In this document: piece after piece, positions 61,662 through 64,000 of the stretch
Position numbering within the stretch: the stretch's first letter is position 1
Layout: each line of letters begins with the position of its first letter
The notes under the pieces: model-generated
Told to the model about the DNA's origin: nothing
What the model saw: only the letters and a program-made list of their open reading frames with translations
Databases searched by the model: none
Translations under genes and position numbers: made by a program
Source: Leadbetterella lacustris
GTDB taxonomy: Bacteria; Bacteroidota; Bacteroidia; Cytophagales; Spirosomataceae
Length of the DNA stretch: 64,000 nucleotides
Reading direction: 5' to 3'
Assembly (NCBI GenBank): GCA_965234335.1
Contig: OZ248457.1
Location: 221,634-285,633 of the forward strand

Positions 61662-63377
61662 ATGGCAAATTTTAATATAGATTCTAAAAAGAAAAGAACC
61701 TTTGACGCCATTGTGATTGGCTCAGGAATAAGTGGCGGATGGGCAGCCAAAGAGCTCAGCGAGAAGGGTTTAAAAACCTTGGTTTTGGAGCGAGGCAAAG
61801 AAGTAAATCATGGCGATTATCCCACCACCATGATGCAGCCTTGGGAATTTGAACATCTCGGACAAATTACCAAAGAAATGAAAGACGCCAATCCTATTGC
61901 CACTAAATGCTATGCTTTTGGTGAAGATTCAAGTCATTTTTTTGTGAAAGACGCCGAGCATCCTTACATTCAAGAAAAACCTTTTGATTGGATAAGAGGC
62001 TATCAAACCGGCGGAAAATCTCTACTTTGGGCGAGAGGAACCCAACGCTGGAGCAAATATGACTTTGAAGGGCCAGCTCGTGATGGATTCGATGTACATT
62101 GGCCGATCGGTTATGATGATATAGCTCCTTGGTATAGTCATGTAGAGATTTTTGCAGGTATCTCGGGCAACAAAGACGGTTTGGAATCTTTACCCGATGG
62201 AGAATTTCTAAAACCGCATGAACAAACTTGTGTAGAAAAACATTTTACCGATCAAATGCGAAAGCATTATAACGGAGCTAGGCCGGTTATAATTGGTAGA
62301 TGTGCACATTTGACTGACCCTCAACCTATTCATTACCAACAAGGTAGAGCCAAGTGCCAGCAAAGAAACTTGTGTCAAAGAGGCTGCCCGTATGGCGGAT
62401 ATTTCAGCAGCAATGCCTCTACTCTACCATGGGCCAAAATGACTGGGAACATGAGTATGAGAAACAATTCGGTGGTGCATTCTATCATTTATGATGAGAA
62501 AAAACAAAAGGCAGTAGGCGTAAAAGTGATAGATGCCATCAGCAAACAAGAAATTGACTATTTTGCTAGAATCATCTTCGTCAATGGTTCAACTGTAAAT
62601 ACCAACATCATTCTTTTAAATTCAAAATCGAGCAGATTTCCGAATGGATTGGGCAATGACAATGGTTTGATGGGAAAATATATTCATTTCCATAATTTCG
62701 AAACGGGTATTTCAGGAGAATATGAAGGCTTTTTGGACAAAAAAACGGATGGAATTCGTCCGAATGGAAGTTATATACCCCGTTTTAGAAATGTAAAGAA
62801 ACAAGAAACAGACTTCCTAAGAGGTTATGCATCAGGCTTTAGTGCTAGTAGAATGGAGATAACCAATGGAGAAGGATGGGGTGAGGAATTAAAGAACAAT
62901 CTATTTGAGAAAAAATATGGTAATTGGCGGGTAGGCTCTCATTTTATGGGAGAAACCATCCCGAAAATAAGCAATTACGTCAAACTGGATGAAACCCTAA
63001 AAGACCAATGGGGCGTGCCGCAAGTAAGAATTCATGTAGAAATGGATGACAATGATGCTAAAATGGTCAAGGATTTCAAAGAACAATTGACCGAAATGTA
63101 CACTTTGGCAGGTTTTACGAATATTAAAACACGCTCAAGGAATAGCTGGAATCCAGGCTTGGATATACATGAAATGGGCGGCGTAATAATGGGCAAAGAC
63201 CCAAAAACATCTCAATTGAACGAATGGAACCAATTGCACCACTGCAAAAATGTATTTGTAACAGACGGTGCTTGCATGACAAGCAACTCAACCCAAAATC
63301 CTTCTTTAACGTACATGGCTCTCACTGCGAGAGCGGCCAATCATGCGGTGGAGGAGTTTAGGAAGGGGAATTTGTAA
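61662..63377 (+). CDS. GMC family oxidoreductase, gluconate dehydrogenase-like large subunit
   Basis: A 571-residue FAD enzyme, closely related along its length to the GMC protein at 2858-4564: both share MANFNID, VIGSGISGGWAAKEL, EKPFDWIRGYQ, LPDGEFLKP and the Cys-rich CQQRNLCQRGCPYGGYFS segment. C-terminal catalytic segments: DIHEMGGVIMGKDP and NSTQNPSLTYMALTARAAN. It pairs with the preceding subunit-3 protein, probably as a periplasmic sugar/polyol dehydrogenase feeding electrons to the respiratory chain. A good terminator follows. Confidence 0.94.
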   Translation: MANFNIDSKKKRTFDAIVIGSGISGGWAAKELSEKGLKTLVLERGKEVNHGDYPTTMMQPWEFEHLGQITKEMKDANPIATKCYAFGEDSSHFFVKDAEHPYIQEKPFDWIRGYQTGGKSLLWARGTQRWSKYDFEGPARDGFDVHWPIGYDDIAPWYSHVEIFAGISGNKDGLESLPDGEFLKPHEQTCVEKHFTDQMRKHYNGARPVIIGRCAHLTDPQPIHYQQGRAKCQQRNLCQRGCPYGGYFSSNASTLPWAKMTGNMSMRNNSVVHSIIYDEKKQKAVGVKVIDAISKQEIDYFARIIFVNGSTVNTNIILLNSKSSRFPNGLGNDNGLMGKYIHFHNFETGISGEYEGFLDKKTDGIRPNGSYIPRFRNVKKQETDFLRGYASGFSASRMEITNGEGWGEELKNNLFEKKYGNWRVGSHFMGETIPKISNYVKLDETLKDQWGVPQVRIHVEMDDNDAKMVKDFKEQLTEMYTLAGFTNIKTRSRNSWNPGLDIHEMGGVIMGKDPKTSQLNEWNQLHHCKNVFVTDGACMTSNSTQNPSLTYMALTARAANHAVEEFRKGNL

Positions 63378-63400
63378 ATTCAATAGTAAAGACTTATAAA

Positions 63401-63439
63401 ATAGATTCTGTTTAAAAATAAATAGAATCTATTTTTTTG
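63401..63439 (+). terminator. Terminator of the gluconate dehydrogenase-like operon
   Basis: Stem AATAGATTCT (63401-63410) / AGAATCTATT (63425-63434) with a 14-nt loop and a T run, 24 nt past the stop. Confidence 0.75.
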
Positions 63440-63486
63440 CAGTAAAATTCACTTATACTTGTCATAGAAGTTAATAAGTACATTAA

Positions 63487-63669
63487 ATGAAGTTTGAAAT
63501 AGTTGAATTATCGGAGCTTTCGGGTTCGAAAGCTACTATTTATTCCATTTTTGTGGATTGTACCAACCTGATAAATATTGGACGGAATTTAGAGATGGAT
63601 TATCTTTGTGAAACCCAAATTACTAATCGTCTTAAAGAGGGGGTTGTTTTAAATCAACTCCTTTTTTAA
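63487..63669 (+). pseudogene. Truncated HigB/RelE-like toxin gene, 5' end only
   Basis: The frame begins MKFEIVELSELSGSKATIYS and IFVDCTN, resembling the start of a Bacteroidota HigB/RelE-like toxin family (family members of ~150 residues; recalled, not searched). Similarity can be followed to CETQITNRLK, at about codon 50, then the frame runs into the IS3 element and stops after ten codons (EGVVLNQLLF). So the gene was cut by the insertion and its antitoxin partner, usually downstream, is not visible. Could also be an unrelated short hypothetical gene. Confidence 0.5.
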
Positions 63670-64000
63670 GAAGAAATTTATAGGGGCTAGTATAGCCAAC
63701 TCCACTATGAATTCTTTCGAAATTATAAAATTTTTGAAACTCCTGCATTGTTTCTTTGAAATTTTTCATGTCATTAAACTCAAAACGTTGACAAACAGCG
63801 TTTTCCATAATTGAATGATAGGATTCAATATGGGCATTCATCTGTGGAGTGGCTGGTTTAGTAAATTCTTGTGTTGCACCAATGGTAAGAAGATATTCTT
63901 GTACTGATTTTGCGACAAATTGACTGCCATTGTCATTCCTGACTATAAACTTGGCAGGTAACTTAAAACTTTCCACTACTTCTTTAAAGAGCTTGATTAC
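63632..64000 (-). CDS. IS3 family transposase OrfB, C-terminal part (partial)
   Basis: The frame is open to the window edge. It encodes the C-terminal half of a DDE (rve) integrase: FIVRNDNGSQFVAKSV (second catalytic Asp), NAHIESYHSIMENAV (catalytic Glu), and the IS3-family closing motif YNFERIHSGVGYTSPYKFLL. The N-terminal part and OrfA lie beyond 64000. No stop or frameshift is seen in the visible part, so it may be intact. Confidence 0.92.
   Translation of the reverse strand, partial: VIKLFKEVVESFKLPAKFIVRNDNGSQFVAKSVQEYLLTIGATQEFTKPATPQMNAHIESYHSIMENAVCQRFEFNDMKNFKETMQEFQKFYNFERIHSGVGYTSPYKFLLKKGVDLKQPPL
63632..64000. mobile_element. IS3-family insertion sequence, one end (partial)
   Basis: The right end lies near 63632-63650, where the toxin-like frame loses similarity and the transposase stop occurs. 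I cannot fix the terminal inverted repeat or target duplication without the other end. Confidence 0.7.

Noticed and set aside
1..64000. Prophage, restriction-modification or other defence island
   Set aside because: Apart from the lone recombinase at 8239-9078, the truncated toxin and the IS3 end, no phage, methylase, nuclease or defence gene is seen.

Overview
The window is AT-rich chromosomal DNA from a member of the Bacteroidota, most likely an aerobic Cytophagales-type bacterium. The sequence evidence for this is: promoters of the TTTG-N19-TAnnTTTG kind (clearest upstream of rplU); a C-terminal type IX secretion sorting domain; a TonB-dependent receptor with an N-terminal carboxypeptidase-regulatory-like domain; many 'SC-KK' style lipoprotein signals; a DUF2723/GT117 protein; and two GMC oxidoreductases, one with a gluconate-dehydrogenase subunit-3 partner. 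The genus is inference only. Most of the window is ordinary housekeeping and metabolic DNA. I see no CRISPR array, rRNA, tRNA, prophage or defence island.

Layout. 1-7.2 kb: a partial secreted protein, a Ppx/GppA phosphatase, a divergent PAP2-like membrane protein coupled to ybeY, a GMC oxidoreductase overlapping ybeY, an alpha/beta hydrolase lipoprotein, an OmpA-like protein and a small secreted protein. 7.2-20.3 kb: pdxA, an unusual tyrosine recombinase, a sodium:solute symporter, a BaiN-type flavoprotein, a lipoprotein, tex, a Sua5/YrdC protein, an M20 peptidase, a glycerophosphodiesterase, rpsT, radC, a rhodanese, a 42-residue membrane protein missed by length cut-offs, and an NRAMP-like transporter that lacks the metal-site motif. 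20.4-25.9 kb: a tripartite RND efflux operon. 25.9-30.1 kb: an operon on the minus strand of a T9SS-secreted protein, a 64-residue remnant of a DUF255/YyaL protein, and pxpB-pxpC-pxpA (5-oxoprolinase). 30.1-33.4 kb: a lipoprotein, an XRE/IrrE-like regulator, a NifU-domain protein and rplU-rpmA.

33.5-39.9 kb is a surface-polysaccharide region: an SGNH hydrolase, two GT4 glycosyltransferases, a broken acyltransferase-3 gene and a Wzy/ligase-like membrane protein, with two stretches of decayed or empty DNA. 39.9-48.2 kb: a ZnuD-like TonB receptor with a lipoprotein, a GT117 protein, a deoxynucleoside kinase, surE and a NUDIX hydrolase. 48.3-56.4 kb is a maltose/alpha-glucan utilisation locus of two divergent arms: GH65 phosphorylase, beta-phosphoglucomutase and a secreted GH13 on one side, and a second secreted GH13 and a GPH/MFS sugar transporter on the other. 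Together they would cut alpha-glucans in the periplasm, import maltose, phosphorolyse it and convert beta-glucose-1-phosphate to glucose-6-phosphate. 56.4-61 kb: another SGNH protein and a three-gene translationally coupled glycosyltransferase operon. 61.2-64 kb: a gluconate-dehydrogenase-like pair (subunit 3 and GMC), then a probable HigB/RelE-like toxin gene cut off by an IS3-family element that runs off the end of the window.

The best candidates for a second look are: the 64-residue DUF255 relic, which looks like the N- and C-termini of a ~680-residue enzyme joined in frame; the NRAMP-like protein that is probably a separated partner of pxpABC; the recombinase with two altered catalytic residues; and the two kinds of gene decay (acyltransferase-3 pseudogene, IS-truncated toxin).
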